DNA of 64,000 bases from RYN-230 sp963837335 (GTDB taxonomy: Bacteria; Actinomycetota; Actinomycetes; Streptosporangiales; Streptosporangiaceae): contig CAWINS010000032.1 in NCBI GenBank assembly GCA_963837335.1, positions 62,001-126,000 on the forward strand, given 5' to 3'. The notes under the pieces were generated by a model. It had not been told where the DNA came from and made no database searches. It saw only the letters and a program-made list of their open reading frames with translations. Shown here piece by piece: positions 1 to 9,990 of the stretch (its first letter is position 1; each line of letters starts with the position of its first letter). A program made the position numbers and the translations under genes.

Positions 1-27
1 GGCCCGGTGGGTCTGCCGGGTTTGGGG

Positions 28-1974
28 CTAGGCGCGGGGGGTGGCCGCGGGGATCCAGACCTTCATGGGGCGGCCGTCCCGGTTGTCCCACTGGAAGTAG
101 GGGATGGCCGTGGCGGTGACCTGCTCACCATCCGGAGTTCCCGCTGGCCTGGGCCTCATCGGCCGCGGCGTGGTAGGGCAGCCCGGCCTCCTGCGGCGCG
201 GCCCGGTGAACCGCGCCGGCCCGGACGAGGACGGTGTCGCCGACGCCGGGGAGGGTGGCGCGGGTGTCCTCGAGCTGGCCCGGGACGAGGGCCAGATCCG
301 CGAGGTCGATCCCGGCGGGCTGGTCGGCCTGCTCAAGGCAGTAGACGAGCGGGCCCCGCTCGATCGCGGCTGTCCCTTGCACCGCCTCGACCCGGCGGTC
401 GGGGTAGGTCAGCCGGGGTGAGGTGTCCAGTTCGAAGCGGAGCACGTCGCCAGGGCGCCATTGACGCCGGACCACCAGGTACCCGTGTTCGGCATCCGCC
501 TCGGTGAGGTTTTCGTTGAGGCGAATTTCCGGTACCGCAGACCAGGCCGGCACGCGCACGGCCAGCCCGCAGGCCTGCGGGCGGGGCGCTGGTCACCCGC
601 AACCCGACCGCGCCGGCCCACGGGTAGTCCGTGTCCATCTCGACGCTCAGGACCCCGCCGGCCACGGGGGCGCTGAGCGTCGCGCTGGTGAACTGCTGCA
701 CGTACAGGGTGCCTCCGGAGACCGTGGCCAGGTAATGCTGCAGCGAGGCCATCGTGCGCATGATGTTCGGCGGGCAGCAGGCACAGTTGAACCACTCCCG
801 GCGCCGGCCCGGATCGTCCTTCTCGAAGTGGTCCGCCCGGCGCTCCAGCGGGTTGACGTAGAAGAACCGGGTCCCGTCGGTGTCGGTGGACGAGGCGAAC
901 CCGTTGTACAGGACCCGCTCCATCAGGTCCGCGTACGCGGCGTCCCCGGTGGCCAGGAGCAGCCGCCAGGCCCACTGGAAGCTGGCGATGGCCGCGCAGG
1001 TCTCGTTGTAGGCCCGGTCCGGCGGCAGCTCGAAGCGATCCCCGAAGCTCTCACCCTCGTGCCGCGACCCGTTCCCGCCGGTCAGGTAGGTCTTCGCGGC
1101 GACCATGTCGGCCCACCGGGTCAGGCTGGACTGGAGGAGCGGCGCGTCGCCGGTCTCGGCGGCGACGTCCGCGACCCCGGTGTCCAGGTACAGCGCGCGG
1201 ACCACGTGCCCCACCTCGGTCACGGTGTCCCGGACCGGTTCGTGATCTTGCAGGTACCGGCTTCCGAACCCGGAGTCCCCGATCAGCCCGTGCCCGCGCT
1301 GCTCGATGAACTGGCTGGCCAGGCGGAGGTACGGTTCGTGGCCGGTCTCCCGGTACAGCTCCGCCAGCGCGCTCTCCACGATGGGGTGGCCGTCGATACC
1401 CTCCTGCTTGTCCAGGAAGTGATCGACGAGGTGGTCCGCGAACCGCCGGGCCACGGCGAGCAGCGCCGGATCCCCCGCGCCGCGCTGGCAGGCGATGCCC
1501 GCCTGGATGCAGGTGGCCTGCGCAGTACAGCTCGTGACTCGAGGACAGGAAGCTGTACCGGGGACGGCCCGTGACCTGGATGTAGGAGTTCAGGTAGCCG
1601 TCCGGCTGCTGCGCCTTTTCCAGCAGCGCAGTCGTCTCGGCCAGGAAGCTGGCCAGCCCCTCGTCCGGCGACCGGCCCAGTTCCCAGCCAATCGCCTCCA
1701 GGACCTTGTAGATATCGGAGTCCATGAACACCGGGCCCCGGTACCCCTCGCGGGCGCCGGAGACGGCCAGCCGGACATTGGCCAGGTTCCCGGCCGTCTC
1801 GAGCTGGCGCAGCGCCAGGGGCAGGCTGGCCTCGGCGTTGCGTTGCTGCCAGGCATGCAGGAGCCCGCCGGACAGGCGGGCACCCCCGCTGGCCAGCGGC
1901 TGGTGCGCGACCGTGGCGGACGCCGAGGGAACGGCCGGCCCTCGGCCAGCGTGGGACTCACCGGAGGCCATCAT
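28..1974 (-). CDS. GH127 beta-L-arabinofuranosidase, frameshifted
   Basis: Glycoside hydrolase family 127, releasing L-arabinose from beta-L-arabinofuranosyl oligosaccharides. There is no signal peptide, so it probably acts in the cytoplasm on imported sugars. Read from ATG 1974 (or 1971), the protein is about 649 residues, normal for the family, but it lies in pieces of different frames. The breaks are near 1509 (one extra base after CAGHL), near 567 (GGG run) and near 147. The zinc/cysteine active site is visible: GGNGSRHEGE, YNETCA and FNCACCPPN. The Glu of HEGE and the Glu of NETC are exactly 16 residues apart, like E322/E338 of Bifidobacterium HypBA1, and the CC pair includes the expected cysteine nucleophile. 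The gene is divergent from a LacI regulator. Intact motifs on both sides of each break favour sequencing indels, but a decayed gene cannot be excluded. Confidence 0.85.
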
Positions 1975-1990
1975 GCCGTGGCCCTTTCTA

Positions 1991-2004
1991 GGAATACGTT
2001 TTCC
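1991..2004. promoter_or_regulatory. LacI-type operator upstream of the GH127 gene
   Basis: GGAATACGTTTTCC is a 14-bp palindrome with one mismatched pair and a central ACGT, as is typical of LacI-family operators. It lies just downstream of the minus-strand -10 box and 17 bp before the GH127 start, an ideal place for repression. The divergent LacI gene at 2110 is the likely partner. This is inferred from position and symmetry only. Confidence 0.5.
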
Positions 2005-2009
2005 TTCGT

Positions 2010-2038
2010 AAGCTAGGGCCCACGAGGGACAGCGTCAA
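2010..2038 (-). promoter_or_regulatory. promoter of the GH127 gene
   Basis: On the minus strand TTGACG (2038-2033) is followed after exactly 17 bp by TAGCTT (2015-2010), a good sigma-70-like promoter. The start codon lies about 35 bp further down, with the palindrome at 1991-2004 in between. Confidence 0.5.
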
Positions 2039-2109
2039 GACTGGTCAAACCGCCTCGTCTCGGACGACCGCTGGCCCTGGAAGAGAAAGGAAGACAATGG
2101 AGCAAGGGA

Positions 2110-3138
2110 TTGCCCGCGCCGGGGTCTAAGCTCAAGCGGGCGACCATCCGGGACGTGGCCGCACTCGCTGGTGTGTCGATCGGGACCGCATCCAAGGCCC
2201 TCAACGGCCAGGGCAAGCTGCGCGCCGAGACCCGGGACCGGGTCGCGGCCGCCGCCCGCGAACTCGGCTTCGCCCCCAACGTGCTGGCCCGCGGCCTGCT
2301 CGCCGGGCGGACCTATACCGTGGGCGTGATCACCACGGACAGCTTCGGCCGGTTCAGCATCCCGGTCATGCTCGGCGCCGAGAACGCCCTCGGGGCCGGC
2401 CAGATCTCGGTGTTCATGTGCGACACCAGGGACGATCCGGAGCGCGAGCGGCAGTACCTGGACATGCTGCTGTCGCGCCGGGTGGACGGGCTGATCGTGG
2501 CCGGGCGGCGGATCGAGCCGCGGCCCAGCATCGGCGCGACCCTGGGCGTCCCGGTGGTGTACGCGATGACCCAGTCGATGGACAGCGACGAACCCGCGAT
2601 CCTGCCCGACGACGCCGGCGGCGGACGCCTGGCCGCCGAGCACCTGCTGGCCCTGGGACGCCGCCGGTTCGGCCACATCACCGGCCCCCCGCGCTTCCTC
2701 GCCGCCCGGATGCGCGCGCGGGGCTTCTGCGACGCGATGGCTGACGCGGGCCTGCCCTTCACCGCCAACGACGTGCTGTACGGGGAGTGGAGTGAGGCAT
2801 GGGGGCGGGAGGCGGCCCTGCTTGTGATGCGCACCACACCGGGGGTGGACGCGATCTTCTGCGGCAGCGATCAGATCGCCCGCGGCGTCTCTGACACCCT
2901 GCGGCTGATCGGCTGCCGGGTACCTGAGGACATCGCGCTGGTCGGCTTCGACAACTGGAGTCCTATGGTCCTCGGCGCCGATCCCCCACTGACCAGCGTC
3001 GACATGTGCCTGGAGGATATCGGCCGGGTAGCCGCGGAACACCTGCTGCTGGCCATCAAAGGCGAGCCCACCCATGGCCCGCACACCGTGCACTGCCGCC
3101 TGGTCGTACGCGGCTCGACCAGCCCGGAGACGCCATGA
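2110..3138 (+). CDS. LacI-family transcriptional regulator (first of three)
   Basis: LacI/GalR repressor. The N-terminal helix-turn-helix (TIRDVAALAGVSIGTASKAL) is followed by the hinge helix and a periplasmic-binding-protein-like sensor domain with the typical VGVIT and EDIALVGFDNW strands, about 340 residues in all. The open frame starts at TTG 2110, which has no spaced ribosome site. A better start is ATG 2097, placed after AAAGGAAG, but it is out of frame. One extra G in the GGGG run at 2121-2124 would explain this and would give an N-terminus MEQGIARAGSKLKRATI. The gene is divergent from the GH127 gene and probably represses it in response to arabinose or an oligosaccharide (inference). 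Confidence 0.88.
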   Translation: MPAPGSKLKRATIRDVAALAGVSIGTASKALNGQGKLRAETRDRVAAAARELGFAPNVLARGLLAGRTYTVGVITTDSFGRFSIPVMLGAENALGAGQISVFMCDTRDDPERERQYLDMLLSRRVDGLIVAGRRIEPRPSIGATLGVPVVYAMTQSMDSDEPAILPDDAGGGRLAAEHLLALGRRRFGHITGPPRFLAARMRARGFCDAMADAGLPFTANDVLYGEWSEAWGREAALLVMRTTPGVDAIFCGSDQIARGVSDTLRLIGCRVPEDIALVGFDNWSPMVLGADPPLTSVDMCLEDIGRVAAEHLLLAIKGEPTHGPHTVHCRLVVRGSTSPETP

Positions 3139-3495
3139 GCGGCCCGCTCCCGGCGCGGCGCCAGGGTCGCCCGGGCGGCCATCCCCGCGGTCGGCTTGAC
3201 CTGCGGGGATGTGAGCGGTCACAATCCCCCCGGGCACCGAACCGGAGTCCGCATACTTGTACCTAGCACATGGGTACACAAGGTGTTATCCGTGGCTATT
3301 GAGTCTGGCCATGGCTGAATACGGTAAGCCGAGGGCAAAGGCGCCAGCCCAGGACGGGCTGGCGGCAGCGCCCGGCGACCCGGCGTGCAGCGGTCCCCAC
3401 AAGTCGAACAGCAGGCAGAACGGCCGGCGGAATCCGGGCGGGTCGAGGCGGCGGAGCCCCGGGCGGCGGGACGAGACGGCGGAAGGAGGCGGTAC
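3139..3495. other. intergenic region between two lacI genes
   Basis: This stretch of about 357 bases has no convincing gene. It is less GC-rich around 3240-3310. An imperfect inverted repeat there has CTTGTACC at 3254-3261 facing GGGTACACAAG, which could be a regulator site for the downstream LacI-araBDA operon. The arms need a 2-base bulge, so support is weak. Confidence 0.3.
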
Positions 3496-4519
3496 GTGGC
3501 ACTTCCGGATCGCGGGCGCACCCGCCCGCCGGTCATGACCGACGTGGCCCAGCTGGCCGGCGTCTCGCATCAGACCGTGTCCCGGGTCCTCAACGATCAT
3601 CCCAACGTCCGCCCGCAGACCAGGGAACTGGTCCTCGCCGCGATCACCGAGCTCGGCTACCGGCCGAACGCCGCAGCCCGGACCCTGGTCACCCGGCGCA
3701 CCCACACCCTGGGCGTGATCAGCTTCGACACCACCCTGTACGGCCCGGCCTCCATGCTCTACGGGATCGAGCGGGCGGCGCAGGACAACTACTTCGTCTC
3801 CATCGCCAGCGCGCCGACCCTGGACCGGCGGTCGGTGCTGGACGCGGTGGACCGGTTCGCCGGGCAGGGAGTGGAGGGGGTCATCGTCATCGTGCCGCAG
3901 ACATCCGCGGTCGAGGCGCTGACCAGCTGCCCGGTGGACATCCCGCTCGTCGCGATGGGCTGCCGGACCAGCCCGCCGCTGCAGTCGGTCGCGGTGGACA
4001 ACGCCGAGGGGGCGGCGGTGGCCACCCGGTACCTGCTCGGCCTGGGCCACCGCACCGTGCACCACCTGAGCGGGCCGCCGTCCTGGCTGGACGCGGAGGC
4101 CCGGGTGGAGGGCTGGCAGCAGGCGCTCCGCGAGGCGGGGGCCGAAGAACCGGACCTGGTGTCCGGCGACTGGTCGGCGGCGTCCGGCTACGCGATGGGA
4201 CAGCAGATAGCGCAGGATGACAGCGTGACCGCCGTACTTTGCGCTAACGACCCGATGGCCCTGGGCCTGATGCGCGCGCTGTCGGAACGTGGGCGGCGGG
4301 TGCCCGAGGATGTCAGCGTGGTCGGGTTCGACGACATCCCGGAGGCGGCGTACTTCCTGCCCCCGCTGACCACGGTGCGGCAGGATTTCGGTGAACTGGG
4401 CCGGCGGGCGCTGGACGCGCTGGTCGGGCTGATCTTCGATCGTGACGCGGCCGCACCCGCCGAGCCGGTCGTTCCCGCAGTTCGTGGTCCGTTCCAGTGC
4501 CGCACCTCCCGCGGCCTGA
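3496..4519 (+). CDS. LacI-family transcriptional regulator (second), frameshifted at the 3' end
   Basis: LacI/GalR repressor with HTH MTDVAQLAGVSHQTVSRVL, hinge and sugar-binding domain (DVSVVGFDDIPEAAYFLPPLTTV). GTG 3496 is chosen because AAGGAGG lies 7 bp upstream. The uninterrupted frame runs on into the kinase downstream and would give a 1017-residue LacI-kinase fusion, but this is probably false. Removing one C from the CCC run near 4473-4475 restores the family's usual ending (PQFVVRSSAAPPAA) and a TGA at 4517-4519, 41 bp before araB. It is first gene of an operon with araB, araD and araA and likely controls it. Confidence 0.85.
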
Positions 4520-4560
4520 CCGGACGTCAATCACCCAGATCGAGCAGGCAGAACAGGACA

Positions 4561-6438
4561 ATGATGGCTGTTAGCGCTCACGGCTCCGGCGGCCCGGGCG
4601 GCTCCGGCGGCCCGGAGGACCGTTACGTCGTCGGGGTGGACTTCGGCACGCTCTCCGGCCGGGCCGTGGTGGTCCGGGTCGGCGACGGCGCCGAACTCGG
4701 CACCGCGGTCTGCACCTACCGGCACGCGGTCATGGACGCCAAGCTGGCCGCGACCGGGGAGCCGCTGCCGCCGGACTGGGCCCTGCAGGACCCGGAAGAC
4801 TACCGGGACGTGCTGCGTGAGGCGGTGCCCCAGGCCGTCCAGGCGGCCGGGATCGATCCCGCCCAGGTGATCGGCATCGGGACCGACTTCACCGCCTGCA
4901 CCGTGCTGCCCGCCCGGCGCGACGGCACCCCGCTGTGCCAGGTGCCCGGGCTGGAGGGCCGCCCGCACGCCTATCCCAAGCTGTGGAAGCACCACGCGGC
5001 CCAGCCCCAGGCGGACCGGATCAACGCGCTGGCCCACGAGCGCGGCGAGCCCTGGATCGGCCGGTACGGCGGCAAGATCTCCTCGGAGTGGCAGTTCGCC
5101 AAGGGACTCCAGCTGCTGGAGGAGGACCCGGACGTCTACCAGCAGGCGGACCGCTGGATCGAGGCCGCCGACTGGATCATCTGGCAGCTGTGCGGCACCG
5201 AGACCCGCAACACCTGCACCGCCGGGTACAAGGGCATCTACCAGGACGGCCACTACCCTTCGGCGGACTTCCTCGCCGCGCTGAACCCCGGCTTCGCCAG
5301 CTTCGCCGAGGACAAGCTGGCCCATCCGGTCTCGCCGCTGGGGACCCGGGCGGGCGGGCTGACCGCCGAGGCGGCCGGGTGGACCGGGTTGCCGGAAGGA
5401 ATCGCCGTCGCCGTCGGCAATGTGGACGCGCACGTCACCCCGCCCGCGGCTAACGCCATCGCCCCTGGTCAGATGGTGGCCATCATGGGTACCTCGACCT
5501 GCCACGTGATGAACTCGGCGACGCTCGCCGAGGTGCCCGGCATGTGCGGGGTGGTGGACGGCGGCATCGTCGCCGGGGAGTACGGCTACGAGGCCGGGCA
5601 GAGCGGGGTCGGCGACATCTTCGCCTGGTTCCTCGATCACGCCGTCCCGGCCGCCTACCGGGACGAGGCCGGGCGGCGCGGTGTGTCCCTGTTCGACCTG
5701 CTGTCGGCGGAGGCCGCCGCCCAGCCGGCCGGCGCGCACGGGCTGATCGCCCTGGACTGGCTGAACGGCAACCGCTCGGTGCTGGTCGATGTCCAGTTGT
5801 CCGGCGCCATCGTGGGCCTCACCCTGGCCACCCGGCCGCCGGACATCTACCGCGCGCTGGTGGAAGCGACCGCGTTCGGCACCCGGGTCATCATCGACGC
5901 GTTCTCCTCCTCCGGCTGCGGCGTCAGCGAGTTCGTGGTGGCCGGCGGCCTGCTCAAGGACCCGTTCGTGATGCAGGTCTACGCGGACGTGCTGCGCCGC
6001 CCGCTCAGCGTCATCTCCTCCGACCAGGGCCCCGCGCTCGGCTCGGCCATCCACGCCGCGGTCGCCGCGGGCGCCTACCCCGGCGTGCCGGCCGCCGCCG
6101 CGGCCATGGGCGGCAAGCGCGACGCGGTGTACACCCCCGACCCGGCCAGCGCCGACGTCTACGACGACATGTACGCCGAGTACCTGGCGCTGCACGACTA
6201 CTTCGGCCGGGGCACCAACGAGGTCATGCACCGGCTGCGGGCCCTGCGCGACCGGGTGCTCGCCACCGAGCCCGGCGCGCCCGACCGAGCCCGGCGCCGC
6301 CCGAGCCAGCGGGACCCGGCCGTCAGCAGACCCCGAGCCCGGAGGGCAGCCAGCGATGACCACCGATCACGCGATGTACTCGGCGATCACCCGGGCCCGC
6401 CAGGAGGTCTGCGCCCTGCACGGCTCGCTCGTCGATAA
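4561..6438 (+). CDS. araB: ribulokinase
   Basis: Phosphorylates L-ribulose with ATP to L-ribulose-5-phosphate, the second step of L-arabinose catabolism, in the cytosol. It is an FGGY sugar kinase: GVDFGTLSGRAVVV is the AraB-type phosphate-1 motif, GTDFTAC and IMGTSTCHVM follow, and VVAGGLLKDPFVMQVYADV is the C-terminal FGGY signature. The end of the family domain is HDYFGRGTNEVMHRL. The start is ATG 4561 or 4564. The frame runs 83 bases into araD; the last 60 or so residues are not family-like, and a stop at 6357-6359 in another frame would give the usual ATGA overlap, so a late indel is possible. Confidence 0.93.
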   Translation: MMAVSAHGSGGPGGSGGPEDRYVVGVDFGTLSGRAVVVRVGDGAELGTAVCTYRHAVMDAKLAATGEPLPPDWALQDPEDYRDVLREAVPQAVQAAGIDPAQVIGIGTDFTACTVLPARRDGTPLCQVPGLEGRPHAYPKLWKHHAAQPQADRINALAHERGEPWIGRYGGKISSEWQFAKGLQLLEEDPDVYQQADRWIEAADWIIWQLCGTETRNTCTAGYKGIYQDGHYPSADFLAALNPGFASFAEDKLAHPVSPLGTRAGGLTAEAAGWTGLPEGIAVAVGNVDAHVTPPAANAIAPGQMVAIMGTSTCHVMNSATLAEVPGMCGVVDGGIVAGEYGYEAGQSGVGDIFAWFLDHAVPAAYRDEAGRRGVSLFDLLSAEAAAQPAGAHGLIALDWLNGNRSVLVDVQLSGAIVGLTLATRPPDIYRALVEATAFGTRVIIDAFSSSGCGVSEFVVAGGLLKDPFVMQVYADVLRRPLSVISSDQGPALGSAIHAAVAAGAYPGVPAAAAAMGGKRDAVYTPDPASADVYDDMYAEYLALHDYFGRGTNEVMHRLRALRDRVLATEPGAPDRARRRPSQRDPAVSRPRARRAASDDHRSRDVLGDHPGPPGGLRPARLARR

Positions 6439-7060
6439 CGGCCTGGTCGCCTGGACCTCAGGCAACATCTCCGCCCGGGTGGCCGGCGCGGGCCCGGACG
6501 GCACCGACCTGATGGTGATCAAGCCGAGCGGTGTCGCGTACGAGGACCTGACCCCGGAGTCCATGGTCTTGTGCGACCTCGACGGCAACGCCGTGGAACA
6601 GGGGTTCAGCCCGTCCAGCGACACCGCGACGCACGCGTACGTCTACCGGCACATGCCCGAGGTGGGCGGGGTGGTGCACACCCACTCCACGTACGCCACC
6701 GCGTGGGCCGCCCGGGGCGAGGCCGTGCCGTGCGTGATCACGGCCATGGCCGACGAGTTCGGCGGTGAGATCCCGCTCGGCCCGTTCGCGCTGATCGGCA
6801 GCGACGAGATCGGCCGCGGCGTCGTGAGCACCCTGACCGGTCACCGTTCCCCGGCCGTGCTGATGCGCAGGCACGGGGTGTTCACCATCGGCCCCACCGC
6901 ACGTGAGGCGGTCAAGGCCGCGGTGATGTGCGAGGACGCGGCCCGTACTGTGCACCTGGCCCGGGCCTACGGCGAGCTCACGCCGCTGGACCAGGAGCAG
7001 GTGGACGCACTGCACCGGCGGTACACGCAGGAATATGGCCAGCGGCCGAAAGGAATGTGA
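6356..7060 (+). CDS. araD: L-ribulose-5-phosphate 4-epimerase
   Basis: Converts L-ribulose-5-phosphate to D-xylulose-5-phosphate, the exit point of arabinose catabolism into the pentose phosphate or phosphoketolase route. It is a class II aldolase/epimerase fold of 234 residues, the normal length. Visible motifs are TSGNISARV and IKPSGVAYEDL (phosphate binding), SSDTATH, and the zinc-binding HTHSTYA with a later MRRHGVF. It sits between araB and araA, and its TGA overlaps the araA start as ATGA. Confidence 0.95.
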   Translation: MTTDHAMYSAITRARQEVCALHGSLVDNGLVAWTSGNISARVAGAGPDGTDLMVIKPSGVAYEDLTPESMVLCDLDGNAVEQGFSPSSDTATHAYVYRHMPEVGGVVHTHSTYATAWAARGEAVPCVITAMADEFGGEIPLGPFALIGSDEIGRGVVSTLTGHRSPAVLMRRHGVFTIGPTAREAVKAAVMCEDAARTVHLARAYGELTPLDQEQVDALHRRYTQEYGQRPKGM

Positions 7061-8458
7061 TGAGCGAACGCAAGCCGCGTATCGGGATCCTGGGGATCAT
7101 GCAGGATCTCTACGACGACATGATCCCCGGCATCGCGCGGCGCCAGGAGGGCTACGCGGCGGAACTCGCGGCCCATCTCGCTGACGCCGGGCGAGTTCAT
7201 CCCGAGCAAGCCCATCAAGTACCGCGAGGACGCCGAGCGCGCCATGCGCGAGTTCGAGGGCTCCGACCTCGACGGGATCATGGTCGTGATGCTCACCTAC
7301 GGGCCTGCGATGCGCGTGGCCAGGCTGCTGTCGGAGACCCAGCTGCCGGTGCTGCTGGCCAACATCCAGCCCGAGCCGAATGTCACCCCGGCCTGGGACA
7401 TGGACGACATGACCTACAACCAGGGGGTGCACGGCGCCCAGGACACCGCGAACGCGATGGTCCGCGGGGGCAAGCGGTTCGCGGTGCTCACCGACGACTG
7501 GAAGAGCGATTCGTTCCTGCAGGACGTGACCCGGTGGGCCCGCGCGGCGGCCACCGTGACCCGGTGGAAGTCGCTGAAGACGGCGATCTTCGGCTACGCC
7601 ATGAACGACATGGGCGATATCCGCGTGGACGAGTCCGCGCTGGTCAGGTCGCTCGGCCCGGAAATTCTCGCGGTCGCGCAGGGCGACATGTACCGCGGCA
7701 TGCTGGACGTCACGGACGCCCAGGCGAACGAGGTCATCGCGTTCGAGGACGAGAACTTCGAGATCGACCCGCGGCTGTCCGCCGAGGAGCGGACTGACCA
7801 TGCCCGGATGCAGGTGGCCATCGAGCAGATCCTGATCGACCGCGGGTTCGGCGCCTACACCGCCCACTTCGACGCGATCGGCGACGACGGCCGGTTCAGC
7901 CGGCTGCCGCTGGCGGCCGCCTCGTCGCTGATGGCCAAGGGGTTCGGCTACGCGGCCGAGGGCGACGTGCTGACCGCCTGCATGGTCTACGCGGGGCACC
8001 AGCTCATCGGCGACGCGCACTTCACCGAGATGTACGCGATGGACTTCCCGTCGGACTCGATCCTGCAGAGCCACATGGGCGAGGGCAACTGGAAGGTGGC
8101 CCGGAAGGACAAGCCGGTCAGGCTGATCAAGCGGCCGCTGGGGATCGGGCGGCTGGCCGACCCGCCCACGTTCCTGTTCCAGCTCCAGCCCGGCCCGGCC
8201 ACGCTGGCCACCCTGGTGTCGCTGGAGGGAACGCGGTTCCGGCTGGTCTGCGCCGAGGGCGAGAACCTGGACAGCCAGGAACTGCCCGCGCTGGAGATGC
8301 CGTACGGCCAGTTCCGGCCCGCCTCGGGCGTGCGGGCCTGCCTGAACGGCTGGCTGGCGGCGGGCGGGCCGCACCACGAGGTGATGAACCTGGGGCATCA
8401 TGCGGCGGACTGGAAGGTGTTCTGCCGGATGGCCGGGATCGAGTTCGTCCAGGTGTGA
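7060..8458 (+). CDS. araA: L-arabinose isomerase, frameshifted near the start
   Basis: Isomerises L-arabinose to L-ribulose, first step of the pathway, as a divalent-metal enzyme. The protein starts MSERKPRIGILGIMQDLYDD at ATG 7060 and is about 466 residues. After LAAHLADAG the frame must shift by one base near 7189 to continue GEFIPSKPIKYREDAERAM and then the long frame to 8458. Family signatures are VVMLTYGPAMRVAR, NIQPEPNVTPAWDMDDMTYNQG and HGAQDTANAMV. The likely metal-binding residues are in GYAAEGD and SHMGEGN. It belongs to the actinobacterial fucose/arabinose isomerase-like branch rather than the short E. coli type. It is the last gene of the LacI-araBDA operon. Confidence 0.92.
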
Positions 8459-8496
8459 GCGTGGCCTGTGCACGCAGTCGTACCGTCGGCGGGACT

Positions 8497-8551
8497 GGTC
8501 GGGCTCGTGTCTTTGGTGTCTGATAACGACACCAAAGACATGAGCCCGACC
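8497..8551 (+). terminator. strong hairpin terminator after araA
   Basis: Two 24-nt arms (8497-8520 and 8528-8551) pair along their full length in RNA. The only non-Watson-Crick pair is one G-U, and the loop is 7 nt (TGATAAC). It starts 39 bp after the araA stop. There is no T tract, so it may work without one, as many actinobacterial terminators are thought to, or protect the mRNA 3' end. Confidence 0.65.
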
Positions 8552-8648
8552 GCCCGGCACGAGCCGCCGATGCGTCGCCGCGCACTGCGCCGCGACCGGC
8601 GCGACCGCCGCGCCGTCGGCCGGTGCCCGCCGCCGGCGGCTGAGCAGC

Positions 8649-8672
8649 TTGCGCGCGAACGTTCGCGCGCAA
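8649..8672. promoter_or_regulatory. perfect 24-bp palindrome, probable LacI operator
   Basis: The half-site TTGCGCGCGAAC is followed directly by its exact reverse complement, so the site is a spacer-free palindrome with central AACGTT. The core GCGAACGTTCG occurs again at 8846-8856, right after the predicted promoter of the third lacI gene. Two copies about 190 bp apart suggest cooperative binding or looping by that LacI protein. This is inferred. Confidence 0.55.
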
Positions 8673-8811
8673 AATAAGCCTGTTTGCCCGATTAGTCCGT
8701 CCGGGACCTAACGAGCCGCTATCCTCGCCTGATCAGGCTGAGGTCCTGCGTTCAGCCGCACGCACCCCACCCACGTGCGGAGACTCCGGGCAAAATTTAT
8801 CGAACCGTGTC

Positions 8812-8841
8812 TTGACCGCCGGGACCCTGAAAATCTACGGT
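8812..8841 (+). promoter_or_regulatory. promoter of the LacI-GH51-ABC operon
   Basis: TTGACC (8812-8817), an 18-bp spacer and TACGGT (8836-8841) form a plausible sigma-70-like promoter. Transcription would start near 8848, about 43 bp before the ATG at 8891. Confidence 0.45.
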
Positions 8842-8845
8842 CTAG

Positions 8846-8859
8846 GCGAACGTTCGTTC
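8846..8859. promoter_or_regulatory. second operator copy at the promoter start site
   Basis: GCGAACGTTCGTTC holds the 10-bp palindrome CGAACGTTCG and matches the core of the 24-bp palindrome at 8649-8672. It overlaps the predicted transcription start, the classical position for repression by a LacI protein, probably that encoded at 8891. Confidence 0.5.
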
Positions 8860-8890
8860 ATCAAGGCGAACCGGACCACGACAGGACGTA

Positions 8891-9990
8891 ATGGCGCGTC
8901 GGTATGTCTCGATCAAGGAAGTGGCCGCCCGGGCGGGGGTCAGCTTCCAGACCGCGAGCAAGGTACTCAACGGCGGGAACGTGCGGGTCTCAGCCGAGAC
9001 CGCGGCGCGGATCATCGCCGTGGCGGAGAGCCTCGGGTACCGGCCGAACACCGTCGCCCGCAGCCTGGTGCAGCGGTCCACCGCGACCATCGGCCTGGTG
9101 GCCGGGGACATCACCGACGGCGCGCTGTCGCAGTTCGTGGTGGCCGCGGAGCGGACCGCCCGGAGCCACGGGCACGCTGTCCTGGTCGGCAACCTCGCCG
9201 AGGGCGGCGAGGACGGCGCCGCTGTGGTGCAGATGCTGATCGACCGCCGGGTGGACGGCGTCATCGCCGCCGCCCCGCAACTCGAGGGCGACCTCCAGGT
9301 GGCCGAGATGCTCCGCCGGTACGTGCCCGCGGTCAGCCTGCATCACGTGCCCGGCGGCGGGGTCCCGCTGGTCGGGTCGAACCACCGCGCGGGCGCCCGG
9401 ACCGCCACCGAGCACCTGATCCGGCTCGGCCACACCTCGATCGGGACCGTCACCGGGCCGTTCCGCCGCCACGTGGTGCGCAGCAGGCTGCACGGCTACG
9501 AGGACGCGCTGCGCGCGGCCGGGATCGAGCCGGACGAGGACCTGGCCGCGGAGGCCGACTGGACGCCGGGCACCGCGGCCGCCGCCACCCGGCTGCTGCT
9601 GGAACGCGATCCGCGGATGACCGCGATCTTCGTGCACAGCGACGCGATGGCCATCGGCGTGCTGTCCGCCCTGGCCTCGGCCGGCCGCCGGGTTCCCGCG
9701 GACGTGGCCGTGGTCAGCTGCGACGACATGCCCTTCGCCGCGTACCTCATCGCCGTCGCTGTCATCGCTGCGGGTGCCGTTCGCGCGAGACCGGCCGGGA
9801 GGCGGTGGAACTGCTCCTGCGCAGCATCGCCGGGGAGCCGGCGCCGGAGTCCACCGTGCGGCTGCCGGTCGAGCTGATCGTCCGCGACTCGTGCGGCGGC
9901 CGCCGGGCGCCAGCACCAGCCGCTCCAGACCCGTCACCTCATCCGAGCGCCAGCCCGGCGCACCGCGAGAAGCAGAAGGAGGATTCGTGA
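8891..9990 (+). CDS. LacI-family transcriptional regulator (third), two frameshifts
   Basis: LacI/GalR repressor: HTH VSIKEVAARAGVSFQTASKVL followed by a sugar-binding domain (TIGLVAGDITDGALSQFV, ADVAVVSCDDMPFAAYL). The start is ATG 8891, after AGGA. Two shifts near 9750 and 9781 break the conserved stretch that should read roughly DDMPFAAYL-PSLSSLRVPF-RETGREAVELLLRS. After them the frame ends at TGA 9988-9990 with a Pro/Ala-rich tail. The stop overlaps the GTG start of the GH51 gene, so translation is probably coupled. It likely senses arabinose or arabino-oligosaccharide and controls its own operon through the palindromes at 8649 and 8846. Confidence 0.87.

Noticed and set aside
3254..3281. 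Inverted repeat upstream of the second lacI gene
   Set aside because: The arms match only with a 2-base bulge and lack the central CG typical of LacI operators. It is kept as a remark in the region entry only.
3385..6438. A natural LacI-ribulokinase fusion protein
   Set aside because: The junction loses the conserved LacI C-terminus in this frame. Removing one base near 4474 restores it together with a stop and a normal gap before araB.
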